Below are positions 1 through 9,184 of a stretch of 64,000 nt of DNA, piece by piece. The translations under genes and the position numbers were made by a program. Within the stretch, counting starts at the first letter, position 1; each line of letters opens with the position of its first letter. The stretch is from contig CAZFHI010000007.1 in NCBI GenBank assembly GCA_964518875.1, positions 1 through 64,000 of the forward strand, read 5' to 3'. Below the pieces are notes generated by a model. That model did no database searches. It worked only from the letters and a program-made list of their open reading frames with translations, and had not been told where the DNA came from. Source of the DNA: DTU024 sp964518875. GTDB taxonomy: Bacteria > Bacillota > Clostridia > Christensenellales > Aristaeellaceae.

Positions 1-82
1 GACTCGATCGCTTTTTTCTCAGCTTTCAGTCTCACATCTATTGTAAAGCTACACAGCTTTTATGTTTGAAAAAGCCGTTTAA

Positions 83-111
83 TTGACTAACAAGCGATAC
101 TGCATTATACT
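83..111 (+). promoter_or_regulatory. Sigma-A type promoter of the DUF362 gene
   Basis: The -35 box TTGACT (83-88) and the -10 box TATACT (106-111) are separated by exactly 17 bp. Transcription would start near 118, about 50 nt upstream of the start codon at 170. The first 82 bases of the window hold no other feature that I can see. Confidence 0.7.
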
Positions 112-169
112 AATATAGTATTTTTGCATATATTGTATGTGAAGATTAACGAATACGGGGGAGGAAAAT

Positions 170-1294
170 ATGACCGCATCCAAAGTTTATTTTACTGATT
201 TTAGAACAAAAGTAGGCGTAAGCCAGGGCGTCAAGCTGCAAAAGCTTATCCGCCGCGCCGGCATAGGCGATATAGATTTTGAAGGAAAATTTGTAGCAAT
301 AAAAATGCATTTTGGGGAGCTTGGCAATTTTGCCTATCTGCGGCCCAACTACATACACGCTGTTATATATATAATAAAGGAACTTGGCGGAAAGCCGTTT
401 TTAACAGACTGCAACACGCTTTACCCGGGGAGCCGTAAAAATGCGGTGGATCATTTGCGCAACGCGGAGCTTAACGGGTTCAACAGCGTTACAACGGGCT
501 GCAACGTAATAATAGCGGACGGCCTGCGCGGTACGGACGATATAGAGGTTCCTGTGCCGAACGGCGAATTTTGCAAGACCGCGCTTATAGGGCGCGCTAT
601 AATGGACGCCGACATAGTAATTTCCGTAAGCCATTTCAAGGGACATGAGTTAACGGGGTTTGGCGGCGCGCTTAAGAACTTAGGCATGGGCAGCGGGAGC
701 CGCGCAGGAAAGATGCTCCAGCATAATGACGGGACGCCGATAGTAGAAAAGGATTTGTGCCGCAGCTGCCGCCGCTGCGCAAAAGAGTGCGGGAGCGATG
801 CGATATCCTATCCTGAAGGAAAGGCGTATATAGATCCCAAGCTTTGCAAGGGCTGCGGAAGATGCATAGGCGCATGCGCGTTTGACGCTATACACAACAT
901 AAACAGCAGCGCGGGGGAGATGCTGTGCAATAAGATGGCGGAATACTCTGCCGCTGTCTGCCATGGACGCCCCAACTTCCATATAAGCCTGATAATGGAT
1001 GTATCGCCAAACTGCGACTGCCATAATGAAAACGACGCCGCAATACTTCCTGACATAGGAATGCTCGCGTCCTTTGACCCCGTTGCGCTCGATCAAGCCT
1101 GCGCGGACCTGTGCCAGAAGGCAGAACCTGTAAGAAACAGCCAGTTAGGCGATAACTTAGCTAAACCAGGCTGGCATATGTACCATGACCACTTTATGGA
1201 CAGCAACCCTAATATCCATTGGAAGGAAACGCTCGCTCACGCTGAAAAGATAGGCCTTGGAACGCGAGAATATGAGCTTATACAAATGAAATAA
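170..1294 (+). CDS. DUF362 family protein with two [4Fe-4S] ferredoxin clusters
   Basis: This 374-residue protein has a DUF362 domain at the N-terminus followed by a bacterial 2[4Fe-4S] ferredoxin module. Cysteines at about 197, 200, 203 and 207 and at 226, 229, 232 and 236 form two CxxCxxCxxxC motifs. Proteins of this family are annotated only as uncharacterised Fe-S centre proteins; an electron-transfer role is inferred from the clusters and no substrate is known. It has no signal peptide or membrane segment, so it should be cytoplasmic. The start is supported by GGGGGAGG at 157-164 and by a good promoter at 83-111. It stands alone, with a terminator downstream at 1461. Confidence 0.85.
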   Translation: MTASKVYFTDFRTKVGVSQGVKLQKLIRRAGIGDIDFEGKFVAIKMHFGELGNFAYLRPNYIHAVIYIIKELGGKPFLTDCNTLYPGSRKNAVDHLRNAELNGFNSVTTGCNVIIADGLRGTDDIEVPVPNGEFCKTALIGRAIMDADIVISVSHFKGHELTGFGGALKNLGMGSGSRAGKMLQHNDGTPIVEKDLCRSCRRCAKECGSDAISYPEGKAYIDPKLCKGCGRCIGACAFDAIHNINSSAGEMLCNKMAEYSAAVCHGRPNFHISLIMDVSPNCDCHNENDAAILPDIGMLASFDPVALDQACADLCQKAEPVRNSQLGDNLAKPGWHMYHDHFMDSNPNIHWKETLAHAEKIGLGTREYELIQMK

Positions 1295-1460
1295 GCGTAT
1301 TGCCATTTATACAGGCAATTGATGAACAAAAGCACTATATGGCATAAATATAGCGTAAAGCCGCTTTGTCAGAGAGAGCGGCAGTTATATCAACAAAGCT
1401 GTTGTAAATTCTTTTCGATATAATTTGTGTTCAGTTATGCTTCGATAATTTCATTCTTTT

Positions 1461-1488
1461 CGACCGTCCCTATTGAGACGGTCGTTTC
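1461..1488 (+). terminator. Rho-independent terminator after the DUF362 gene
   Basis: An 8-bp stem, CGACCGTC (1461-1468) with GACGGTCG (1477-1484), encloses an 8-nt loop and is followed by TTTC. The rest of the 1295-1633 gap holds only the msrAB promoter region, with TATAAT at 1577-1582. Confidence 0.65.
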
Positions 1489-1633
1489 TATTATTCGTAC
1501 AGTTCCGCTAAAAGCGGCGTCGGGCTAAGGCGTTTTTTCGGCAAATTTGTATTTATCAACAAAGCCATATTTATGATATAATGCGCTTGTATAAACAAAT
1601 CATTGCATTTATGCGGGCGTTAAGGAGGGGAGC

Positions 1634-2890
1634 ATGAAACAGTCAAAATCCGGCGTTAATAATAACGGTATAACGTCAATGAAGTTTAGTTCATCTTCCA
1701 TGACGCTTCGGGGCGTAAGCATATTTTGTCTTATAATATTTATATTAAGCCTTACCGGCTGCCAATACACGGAAATGAATAATCTTACGCAAAAAAACGA
1801 TGGAAATTTTAAAAACAACACAGAGAAAGGAAACTATAATATGCCAATAGACGATTTATCAAGCGAATTTTATAATAAGGACGATAAAATAAACCCTGAC
1901 GCCAAACCGGGGTGGGGAGAAAACGTAGATATTACAAGCATGGGTTCGCAGGCTGAAGCGGAAATTTATCTTGCCGCAGGATGCTTTTGGGGGTCGGAAG
2001 CTTATTTTAAGCGTGTGTTTGGAATTATTGATACGGAAGTCGGCTATGCCAACGGGAAAACCGACGACACAAATTACCAGCAGGTTGCAAAAACGGATCA
2101 TGCCGAAACCGTTAAATTGATTTATGACCCAAACAAAATACATCTGGCGGAAATTTTGGAGCGCTACTATCGTATTATTGATCCTTTCAGTGTGAACAGA
2201 CAGGGCAATGATACAGGCCGCCAATACAGAACAGGTATTTATTACACGGATGAAGCGAGCGGCGCTTTAAGCCGCTATTCTCTTGAAGTATTAGCTGAAA
2301 TAAAGGGGAAAACTCCCGCGGTAGAATGCCTTCCGCTTAAAAACTTTGTATCGGCTGAAGATTATCACCAGGATTATCTTGACAAGAACCCGGGCGGCTA
2401 TTGCCATATAAATTTATTAAAGGCGCAGGAGGTTCTTTTCCCCGGCGGTGATTTGCCGTCTGATAATGAACTTAAGAAAAAATTGTCTGATACGGCGTAC
2501 AATGTTACAAGGGAACGCGGCACTGAACGCCCGTTTTCAAGCCCTTATGACAACAATTATGAAGACGGCATATATGTCGATATTGCAACGGGCCAGCCTT
2601 TGTTTTCTTCCGCCGACAAATTTAATGGCGGCTGCGGCTGGCCAAGCTTTACAATGCCTGTTACAACAGACGCCATGCAGTATTCGCGCGATAATCGTTT
2701 AATGAGGGAAAGAATAGAAGTAACGGGGGATTCCACCAATCACCTGGGCCATGTATTTGAGGACGGGCCGGAGGATCTTGGCTCCTTGCGCTACTGCATA
2801 AACGGCGCGGCGCTGAAGTTTATTCCATTAGAACAAATGGACGAAGCCGGTTACAGCGCCTTAAAGCCATTTGTAAAAAGTTATAAATAA
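1634..2890 (+). CDS. msrAB: Secreted bifunctional peptide methionine sulfoxide reductase MsrA-MsrB
   Basis: This 418-residue fusion repairs oxidised methionine. The MsrA half reduces the S epimer and the MsrB half the R epimer. The N-terminus has a hydrophobic stretch ending in LTGC (Cys43), a lipobox, so the enzyme is probably an extracytoplasmic lipoprotein. MsrA carries the GCFWG motif with catalytic Cys117. MsrB carries GGCGWPSF and the RYCIN motif with catalytic Cys388. The paired CxxC zinc ligands found in many MsrB proteins are not present. The start is set by AGGAGGGG at 1623-1630; a second Met at residue 16 is less well supported. It has its own -10 (TATAAT, 1577-1582) and forms a single-gene unit. 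Confidence 0.93.
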   Translation: MKQSKSGVNNNGITSMKFSSSSMTLRGVSIFCLIIFILSLTGCQYTEMNNLTQKNDGNFKNNTEKGNYNMPIDDLSSEFYNKDDKINPDAKPGWGENVDITSMGSQAEAEIYLAAGCFWGSEAYFKRVFGIIDTEVGYANGKTDDTNYQQVAKTDHAETVKLIYDPNKIHLAEILERYYRIIDPFSVNRQGNDTGRQYRTGIYYTDEASGALSRYSLEVLAEIKGKTPAVECLPLKNFVSAEDYHQDYLDKNPGGYCHINLLKAQEVLFPGGDLPSDNELKKKLSDTAYNVTRERGTERPFSSPYDNNYEDGIYVDIATGQPLFSSADKFNGGCGWPSFTMPVTTDAMQYSRDNRLMRERIEVTGDSTNHLGHVFEDGPEDLGSLRYCINGAALKFIPLEQMDEAGYSALKPFVKSYK

Positions 2891-3070
2891 GCAAGAGTTA
2901 AAATACATTCGCTGTTTTTTATTATATATAACAAAACGCTTTTATTACAGGCTTTTAACGGTCGGCAACATCAAAAAAATTATAATAAAAAGCTTTTTGT
3001 AAATTTGAAAAAAACATAAGAAATATTTGATATGGGCCTCCCAAAGCATTAATTTTTATATAATACTCCC

Positions 3071-3245
3071 GTATGGAAACGAGAATCAGCGGATTACAAA
3101 TCTGTTCGGCTAATTATTGAGATTGGAAGAGCCGTGGCATATCCGCAGCATAGAAATGCGGCGCGTGAAAGTTTACGTTTATGCGGATAGTCGGGAGAGA
3201 AATTTGAAGCCACGCCCTGAGCGCGGAGCTATTTGCAAAAGCCTT
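3071..3245 (+). ncRNA. Candidate structured non-coding RNA upstream of glyS
   Basis: The region upstream of glyS is far more structured than a plain leader. CGTGGC (3133-3138) pairs with GCCACG (3209-3214) and TATCCGCA (3140-3147) with TGCGGATA (3182-3189). These enclose two hairpins: GCAT-AGAA-ATGC (3148-3159) and a 5-bp stem at 3164-3177. A purine-rich strand, GGGAGAG, lies in the asymmetric loop at 3193-3199. A -10 box TATAAT sits at 3059-3064, and glyS has its own promoter downstream (3249-3277), so this could be a separate RNA of about 175 nt. I see no T-box motif and recognise no riboswitch class. A 6S-like RNA is possible but unproven, and the ends are estimates. Confidence 0.3.
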
Positions 3246-3248
3246 TTC

Positions 3249-3277
3249 TTGACATAACACAGCGCAATAGCTACAAT
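3249..3277 (+). promoter_or_regulatory. Promoter of glyS
   Basis: TTGACA (3249-3254) and TACAAT (3272-3277) are separated by 17 bp, close to the ideal sigma-A promoter. The predicted start of transcription is only about 25 nt before the glyS start codon, leaving no room for a T-box leader downstream of it. Confidence 0.75.
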
Positions 3278-3307
3278 ATTTACCAATACTAAAGGGGGTT
3301 TTTAAGT

Positions 3308-4699
3308 ATGCCTACAGAAAAGCTTACTATGGATAAATTGGTCGCGTTGTGCAAAAACCGCGGCTTTATATACGCCGGCAGCGAATTATACGGCGGCCTT
3401 GCGAACACATGGGACTACGGCCCGTTGGGCGTTGAACTTAAAAATAATATTAAAAAAGCATGGTGGCAGAAATTCGTGCAGGAATCAAACTCAAACGTGG
3501 GGCTTGATTCAGCTATACTTATGAACCGTGAAGTCTGGGTGGCGTCCGGCCATGTCGGCACGTTTAACGACCCGCTTATAGACTGCCGCGCCTGCAAGGA
3601 ACGCTTCAGGGCGGATAAAATAGTTGAAGACTGGGCACAGAGCAGGGGACAGGAGATACATGCCGACGGCATGACGGATGAAGAGCTCAGCAGCTTTATA
3701 AAAGAAAACGCCGTTCCGTGCCCTTCGTGCGGCAAGACGGACTTTACTTCTATTCGCAAATTCAACCTTATGTTTAAAACGCATCAGGGCGTTACAGAGG
3801 ACAGCGGCACTGAGCTTTATCTGCGCCCTGAAACCGCGCAGGGTATTTTTGTAAACTTTAAAAACGTAGCGCGCACAACAAGGCGGAAGTTGCCTTTAGG
3901 CATCGCGCAGATAGGGAAATCCTTCAGAAACGAGATTACGCCAGGCAACTTTACTTTTAGAACAAGAGAGTTTGAGCAGATGGAGCTTGAATTCTTTTGC
4001 AAGCCGGGTGAAGACGACAAATGGTTTGACTACTGGCGCGAATTTTGCAGAACATGGCTTTTAAGCTTAGGCATCAAGCAGGAAAGCCTTCGCACCCGCG
4101 ACCATGAAAAAGAAGAATTAAGCCATTACTCCAAAGCGACTACGGACTTTGAATTTTTGTTCCCGTTTGGCTGGGGAGAGCTTTGGGGCATAGCCAACAG
4201 GACGGACTACGACCTTACCGCCCACCAGAAACACAGCGGAGTGAACCTTGAATATATAGACCCCGTTACAGGCGAGCGCTTTATACCTTATGTTATAGAG
4301 CCGTCGCTTGGCGCAGACCGCATACTGCTCGCGTTTTTATGCAACGCTTATGAAGAGGAAGTCCTCGAAAAGGACAGCCGCACCGTTTTGCATCTGCACC
4401 CTGCGATTGCCCCGTATAAAGCCTGCGTTCTGCCGCTCCAAAAAAATAAGCTTGGAGGAAAGGCGCGCGAAATAAGAGACGGCTTAAGCAAGTACTTTTC
4501 TATCGACTATGATGAATCAGGCTCCATAGGCAGGCGCTACCGCCGTCAGGATGAAATTGGCACGCCGTTTTGTATAACGGTAGACTTTGATACGCTTGAA
4601 GACGGCACCGTTACAGTCCGTGACAGGGACAGCATGGAACAAATCCGCGTTAATACAGGGGAGCTTAAGAGTTTTATAGAAGAAAAGACCTTATTTTAA
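3308..4699 (+). CDS. glyS: Glycyl-tRNA synthetase, alpha2 type
   Basis: This class II synthetase attaches glycine to tRNA-Gly. At 463 residues it matches the single-chain homodimeric form (also called GlyQS) rather than the separate alpha and beta subunits. The N-terminus has the family signature around GGLANTWDYGPLG. Motif 2 is visible around FRNEITPGNF (near residue 208), and motif 3 around EPSLGADR (near residue 330). The C-terminal anticodon-binding domain begins near residue 365. A zinc-binding type Cys pair (CPSCG) occurs near residue 139. The start follows GGGGG at 3294-3298. It is cytoplasmic and has its own promoter. Confidence 0.96.
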   Translation: MPTEKLTMDKLVALCKNRGFIYAGSELYGGLANTWDYGPLGVELKNNIKKAWWQKFVQESNSNVGLDSAILMNREVWVASGHVGTFNDPLIDCRACKERFRADKIVEDWAQSRGQEIHADGMTDEELSSFIKENAVPCPSCGKTDFTSIRKFNLMFKTHQGVTEDSGTELYLRPETAQGIFVNFKNVARTTRRKLPLGIAQIGKSFRNEITPGNFTFRTREFEQMELEFFCKPGEDDKWFDYWREFCRTWLLSLGIKQESLRTRDHEKEELSHYSKATTDFEFLFPFGWGELWGIANRTDYDLTAHQKHSGVNLEYIDPVTGERFIPYVIEPSLGADRILLAFLCNAYEEEVLEKDSRTVLHLHPAIAPYKACVLPLQKNKLGGKAREIRDGLSKYFSIDYDESGSIGRRYRRQDEIGTPFCITVDFDTLEDGTVTVRDRDSMEQIRVNTGELKSFIEEKTLF

Positions 4700-4774
4700 T
4701 ATTAATTTGTTTGCAGCACAATAAGTTGATATAGCGTAAAGCGCGTATATTGACGGCGCTGAAAGGAGAACAAT

Positions 4775-7585
4775 TTGCCATACGATCAAAATACACGACA
4801 GCCGCGAAGACGCAGGTCGGATAAGTATAAGCGCCAGGACGGAACTGACGATATACAGAAGGAAGTGCGCAGGCCGTCTTACAGCGAGGACAACGCTCCG
4901 TTGCCGCTTGACGACCGCTATCATGACAAGCCTACGTCGTATAACGATTACGAAAGCTTTCCGCCGGGCACGCGCCTTAGCAACAGCGAAGACTACTATG
5001 AGGAAGAACCGCGGCGCAAGTGGCCCTTTATACTTATGGGAATTATAGGGCTTATTATAATAATAATTGCCGTTTTGTATTTTGCCGTTCCGAAGGATGC
5101 AGAAGGCGTATTAGGTTCTATGCGCAGACCTGTAGCTAAAGTGGTTGACGGCCTGCTTGGATCGGAAGAAGAAAAAGCTAAAATAGTAAAGTTTGAAACT
5201 GCCGAACCGTACGGCTTAACAGGCGGGAAAAACGTATTCACAATTACTACCGACAAGGCCGTGCAAAACGTGCGCATACGCAACGAAGCGGGCGACGTAA
5301 TATCCGGCACGAGCGACGCGCGCGACGACAGCAAGAAGATATGGACGTATACCGTTGTATTTGACGAAGAATTTGAAGGCATAGTGTATGCGGGCGTGCT
5401 TGACGGGGAAACCTGGGTATCGGATTCCAAGGGCATACAGCTTAACATTACAGAGCCTACCCCGGAACCCGTTGTAGTAACACAGCCCCCTGTTAAAACG
5501 CAGCCTGAAAATAATAATAGCGTTTCAAGCTCTTTTGAAGCTGAAGGAACGGACGCTCCCGCAGCAACGTTAGAAGACGGCGCTTCAGATTCTACTGTAG
5601 CCGAAGCGTCAAACGCGCCTGCTGTAATTGTAATAGACGCGGACGCGCCCACAGAAGCGCCAGCCGTACTGTCTTCAACACAGCAGCCGGAAACCGCCGC
5701 GTCAACTACACAGCAGCCTGCCGCTGTTATAGCGACGCAGGAGCCTTATGAAGACGCCTTGAACGAAAACACGTTTTCAGCCGCCGCGCTTCCAACAGCC
5801 CAGATAAGCATAGTTCAGGTAGCGCCGGATGACGGCAATATTATGATGCCTGAAAGCCAGCTGCTCGATACCGGGGTGTCCGATGCCGCTCAAGACGATC
5901 AAAGCGCGTCTTCAGACGGGCAGAATGCTTTAGCGGCAGATAATTTAACCACGTTCTCAACTGAAGCCCCATTGGCGCAGGACGTTCAGCCTGCAAGCGC
6001 TACGCAGGCGCCGCAGGTGATACAAGCGCCGGCGGAACCTGAGGCACCGGCATTTTCAGCGTCTGCTGCAGATTCCACTAAGCCTCAAAATAAGAACTAT
6101 AAGGACAGCGTATATATAGGCTCAAAAAAACAGAAAGATTATTCAAGGACGGATGAACTTAACATGCCGCTCCCTGATAATTACACGACATACGCAGGAG
6201 GCGTATTCACCTTCAGGGGCGATAACTTCAGGCGCAACGCCGCTCATGGTGAAGCCAACATACAGCGCAAGCAGATGACTGTCATGTGGGAGGCGGACTT
6301 AGGCTCTATACGTACGAGCGGCGGTACCCTTTACGGCCTTGGCTGGACGGGACAGCCCGCAATTATAAAGTGGTCAAAAGAGCTTAGGGAAGCCATGAAT
6401 ATAAAAGAAGAAAAAAAGACTGTTTCACCGCTTAGGGAAGTTATAGTGCCCGCGCAGGACGGAAATGTTTACTTCTTTGACTTAAACGACGGCGCCGCGA
6501 CACGCGACCCTATAAATATAGGCTACCCTTTAAAGGGCAGCGCCTCGGTAGACCCGCAGGGCATGCCTGTGCTGGCTTTTGGGCAGGGCATATCCAAGCT
6601 TTCTAACAAGACTGGCGATATAGGCTTCTATGTTTACAATTTGCTTGATCAGGAAAAACTGCTGTTTATAAACGGCCGCAAAACGAAGAACCAGGTGCAG
6701 TATGCAACGAACGGCGCCTTTGACGGCACTGCCCTGTTTGACCGCAGCAGCGATAATATGATAATAGGCGGAGAAAACGGGCTGCTGTACACGATTAAAA
6801 TGAACACCGATTTTGACTTTGCAAACGCCGAAGGCATGAAGCTCTCCGTTAAGCCGGACGTGCTTTACCAGCGCAGCAAGGGAAAGCAGGACAACCCGAG
6901 CCTTAGCCTTGAAAGCTCCGTTGCGATGTATGGGAAATACATATTCGCAGCGGACAAGCAGGGATTTGTGCGCTGTGTAGATTCTACAACCATGCAGACT
7001 GTTTGGCTCTTTGACGCTGGCGACAATACAGACGCCGCCATGGCGTTAGACTTTAATTCTGACGGCTCCTTGTCGCTATATACGGGCACAACGGTATTAA
7101 ACCGCACTCGCAAAAAGGGCGAAGCCGTAATACGCAGCCTGAACGCCGCGACGGGTGAAGAAAACTGGAAGCTTATAGTAGAAGCAAAATACGACAAGGG
7201 CGAGCGCGCCGGTTGTAAGGCGAGCCCCGTAATAGGGCAGAAATCCATACAGAACTATGTTTACTTTACGGTTAACAAGGTAAAGGAAGGCGGCTCTCGC
7301 ATATACTGCATAAATAAAAACGACGGATCCGTAGTCTGGCAGCTCCCGATAAAGGAGGAAACTGTTTCATCGCCTGTGGCGGTCTATGCGCCTACCGGAG
7401 AAGCTTATATAATACAGGCGGATTCAAGCGGGCTATTAACCATGGTGGACGCTTTAACAGGGCAGGTGCAGAGCACGCTGCAGCTTTCAGGCAAGATAGA
7501 CGCGAGCCCCGCTGTATACGACGACATATTGATTATAGGCACCTGCTCAAAAGATCCCAAGCTTTACGGTGTGCGCTTAGACTGA
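4775..7585 (+). CDS. Membrane-anchored PQQ-like beta-propeller protein
   Basis: This 936-residue protein begins with a charged cytoplasmic tail (1-83) and has one strong transmembrane helix (84-104), so the remainder should be extracytoplasmic. Residues about 228-445 form a low-complexity Ala/Thr/Pro/Gln linker typical of wall-spanning segments. From about 455 to the end there are repeated beta-strand blades of the PQQ-binding-like propeller fold, for example YFFDLNDG, VRCVDSTTMQTVW, RSLNAATGEENW and YCINKNDGSVVW. No catalytic residues are evident. The role is unknown; such propellers often act as scaffolds. The start is TTG at 4775, set by AAAGGAG at 4762-4768. It ends 10 bp before glpK. Confidence 0.8.
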   Translation: MPYDQNTRQPRRRRSDKYKRQDGTDDIQKEVRRPSYSEDNAPLPLDDRYHDKPTSYNDYESFPPGTRLSNSEDYYEEEPRRKWPFILMGIIGLIIIIIAVLYFAVPKDAEGVLGSMRRPVAKVVDGLLGSEEEKAKIVKFETAEPYGLTGGKNVFTITTDKAVQNVRIRNEAGDVISGTSDARDDSKKIWTYTVVFDEEFEGIVYAGVLDGETWVSDSKGIQLNITEPTPEPVVVTQPPVKTQPENNNSVSSSFEAEGTDAPAATLEDGASDSTVAEASNAPAVIVIDADAPTEAPAVLSSTQQPETAASTTQQPAAVIATQEPYEDALNENTFSAAALPTAQISIVQVAPDDGNIMMPESQLLDTGVSDAAQDDQSASSDGQNALAADNLTTFSTEAPLAQDVQPASATQAPQVIQAPAEPEAPAFSASAADSTKPQNKNYKDSVYIGSKKQKDYSRTDELNMPLPDNYTTYAGGVFTFRGDNFRRNAAHGEANIQRKQMTVMWEADLGSIRTSGGTLYGLGWTGQPAIIKWSKELREAMNIKEEKKTVSPLREVIVPAQDGNVYFFDLNDGAATRDPINIGYPLKGSASVDPQGMPVLAFGQGISKLSNKTGDIGFYVYNLLDQEKLLFINGRKTKNQVQYATNGAFDGTALFDRSSDNMIIGGENGLLYTIKMNTDFDFANAEGMKLSVKPDVLYQRSKGKQDNPSLSLESSVAMYGKYIFAADKQGFVRCVDSTTMQTVWLFDAGDNTDAAMALDFNSDGSLSLYTGTTVLNRTRKKGEAVIRSLNAATGEENWKLIVEAKYDKGERAGCKASPVIGQKSIQNYVYFTVNKVKEGGSRIYCINKNDGSVVWQLPIKEETVSSPVAVYAPTGEAYIIQADSSGLLTMVDALTGQVQSTLQLSGKIDASPAVYDDILIIGTCSKDPKLYGVRLD

Positions 7586-7595
7586 GGAGGGCAGC

Positions 7596-9092
7596 ATGAA
7601 CAAACGCTATATAGTCGCGCTGGATCAGGGAACGACGTCGTCAAGGGCCGTGGTCTTTACGCCGGAAGGCAGAATAATGGCTTCAGCAAGGCATGAGTTT
7701 AAGCAGCATTATCCGCAGCCTGGCTGGGTGGAGCACGACCCGGAAGACATACTGTTTTCACAGACGGAATCCCTGTGCGCCGCTGTGCGCAAGGCTGGGA
7801 TAAGCGCTTCTGAAATAGCGTCGATAGGTATTACAAACCAGCGCGAAACAACGCTTATATGGGACAAAAAAACTGGCAAATGCGTGTACAATGCCATAGT
7901 ATGGCAGTGCAGGCGTACGGCAGACCTTGTTGAAAAGATAAAAAGCGAAGGCCATACAGAGCTTATACGCAGCAAAACAGGCCTTTTGCCGGATGCTTAT
8001 TTTTCAGCCACAAAAATTCAATGGATACTGGACAACCTTAATCTGCGCGAAAGAGCGGAAAAAGGCGAGCTGTGCTTTGGCACTGTGGACAGCTTTTTAG
8101 CCTGGCATTTAATTAAAAGCCATCCGCATGTTACAGACGCGACTAACGCTTCAAGAACCATGCTGTTTAACATAAACACGCAGCAGTGGGACGATGAGCT
8201 TCTTGAGCTTTTCAACATACCTGAAGCTATTCTGCCGCAAGTGGTAGACACGAGCAGGGTTATAGGGTTCTTAGATGAAGCGATATTAGGCGTGCCCATA
8301 CCTATAGGAGCCTTAGTGGGCGACCAGCACGCGGCGCTTTTCGGCCAAGCGTGCTTTGAAGAAGGCATGGCAAAAAACACCTACGGCACGGGCTGCTTTA
8401 TGCTTATGAACATAGGGAAAGAGTTCAGGCTGTCAAACTCAAACCTTATTACCACAACAGCGTGGCGGCTTGACGGAAAGCCTACTTACGCCTTTGAAGG
8501 CAGCATTTTCATGGGCGGAGCTACTGTGCAGTGGCTAAGGGACGAGCTTAAGCTTATATCGTCCGCTCCGGAAAGCGAAAATATGGCTTTGTCCGTAAAG
8601 GACAGCGGCGGAACATACCTTGTGCCTGCCTTCACCGGGCTTGGCGCGCCTTACTGGAGCATGTACGCAAGAGGAACGCTTGTCGGCATGACGCGCGGAA
8701 CAAACAGCGCGCATATAGTGCGCGCGGCGCTTGAATCCATAGCTTACCAGAGCAAGGATTTGCTGAATGCCATGGCTCAGGATTCCGGCAAGCTTCCGGA
8801 TAATCTGCGCGTCGACGGCGGCGCAAGCGCAAACAGATTTCTTATGCAGTTCCAGAGCGACATAATGGGAATAAAGATCATTCGCCCTGAAGTCCTTGAA
8901 ACAACGGCTCTTGGCGCAGCCTTGCTTGCCGGCATGGCGGTAGGCGTGTATGACAGCATGGACGCAGTAAGCAAGATTTGGGAAAACAAGGACGAGTTCA
9001 ATCCGTCCATGTCTGAAGAGGACAGGCAGAAAGCCATTAACGGCTGGAACAGAGCCGTTAAAGCGGCGCTTTACTGGGCTGAAGAAAAATAG
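7596..9092 (+). CDS. glpK: Glycerol kinase
   Basis: This FGGY-family kinase phosphorylates glycerol to glycerol 3-phosphate, feeding lipid synthesis and glycolysis. It is 498 residues, the normal length. The N-terminal phosphate loop is seen in ALDQGTTSSRA, with the family signatures GWVEHDPEDI and NQRETT. The ATPase-fold second half has GSIFMGGA and RVDGGASANRFLMQFQ. Its ribosome site GGAGGG overlaps the end of the propeller gene, so the two are probably co-transcribed. No glycerol facilitator or G3P dehydrogenase lies nearby. Confidence 0.97.
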   Translation: MNKRYIVALDQGTTSSRAVVFTPEGRIMASARHEFKQHYPQPGWVEHDPEDILFSQTESLCAAVRKAGISASEIASIGITNQRETTLIWDKKTGKCVYNAIVWQCRRTADLVEKIKSEGHTELIRSKTGLLPDAYFSATKIQWILDNLNLRERAEKGELCFGTVDSFLAWHLIKSHPHVTDATNASRTMLFNINTQQWDDELLELFNIPEAILPQVVDTSRVIGFLDEAILGVPIPIGALVGDQHAALFGQACFEEGMAKNTYGTGCFMLMNIGKEFRLSNSNLITTTAWRLDGKPTYAFEGSIFMGGATVQWLRDELKLISSAPESENMALSVKDSGGTYLVPAFTGLGAPYWSMYARGTLVGMTRGTNSAHIVRAALESIAYQSKDLLNAMAQDSGKLPDNLRVDGGASANRFLMQFQSDIMGIKIIRPEVLETTALGAALLAGMAVGVYDSMDAVSKIWENKDEFNPSMSEEDRQKAINGWNRAVKAALYWAEEK

Positions 9093-9115
9093 TATTTAAA
9101 TTTATAAATAAAAAC

Positions 9116-9157
9116 ACCGCGCAGCAAACTTTAGAAATTTACTGCGCGGTTTTGCTT
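9116..9157. terminator. Bidirectional terminator between glpK and ftsH
   Basis: ACCGCGCAG (9116-9124) pairs with CTGCGCGGT (9142-9150). The inner CAAA/TTTA segments extend the stem imperfectly. T-rich DNA follows on the plus strand, and A-rich DNA precedes it, which gives a U-run on the minus strand. It therefore serves both convergent units. Confidence 0.8.
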
Positions 9158-9184
9158 TTGTTCTGAATTATAATTCAGGGTTTT

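Noticed and set aside
146..1096. Several antisense open frames opposite the DUF362 gene (for example 680-1096 minus)
   Set aside because: They lie entirely within a gene with clear Fe-S motifs, lack ribosome sites and have compositionally odd translations; they are shadows.
3041..3307. T-box riboswitch for glyS
   Set aside because: No AGGGTGGNACCGCG-like antiterminator sequence or specifier-loop pattern is present, and the glyS promoter lies downstream of the structured region.
4996..5652. A 218-residue antisense frame in the propeller gene
   Set aside because: It is opposite the low-complexity linker, whose skewed codons leave the complementary frame open by chance; no ribosome site.
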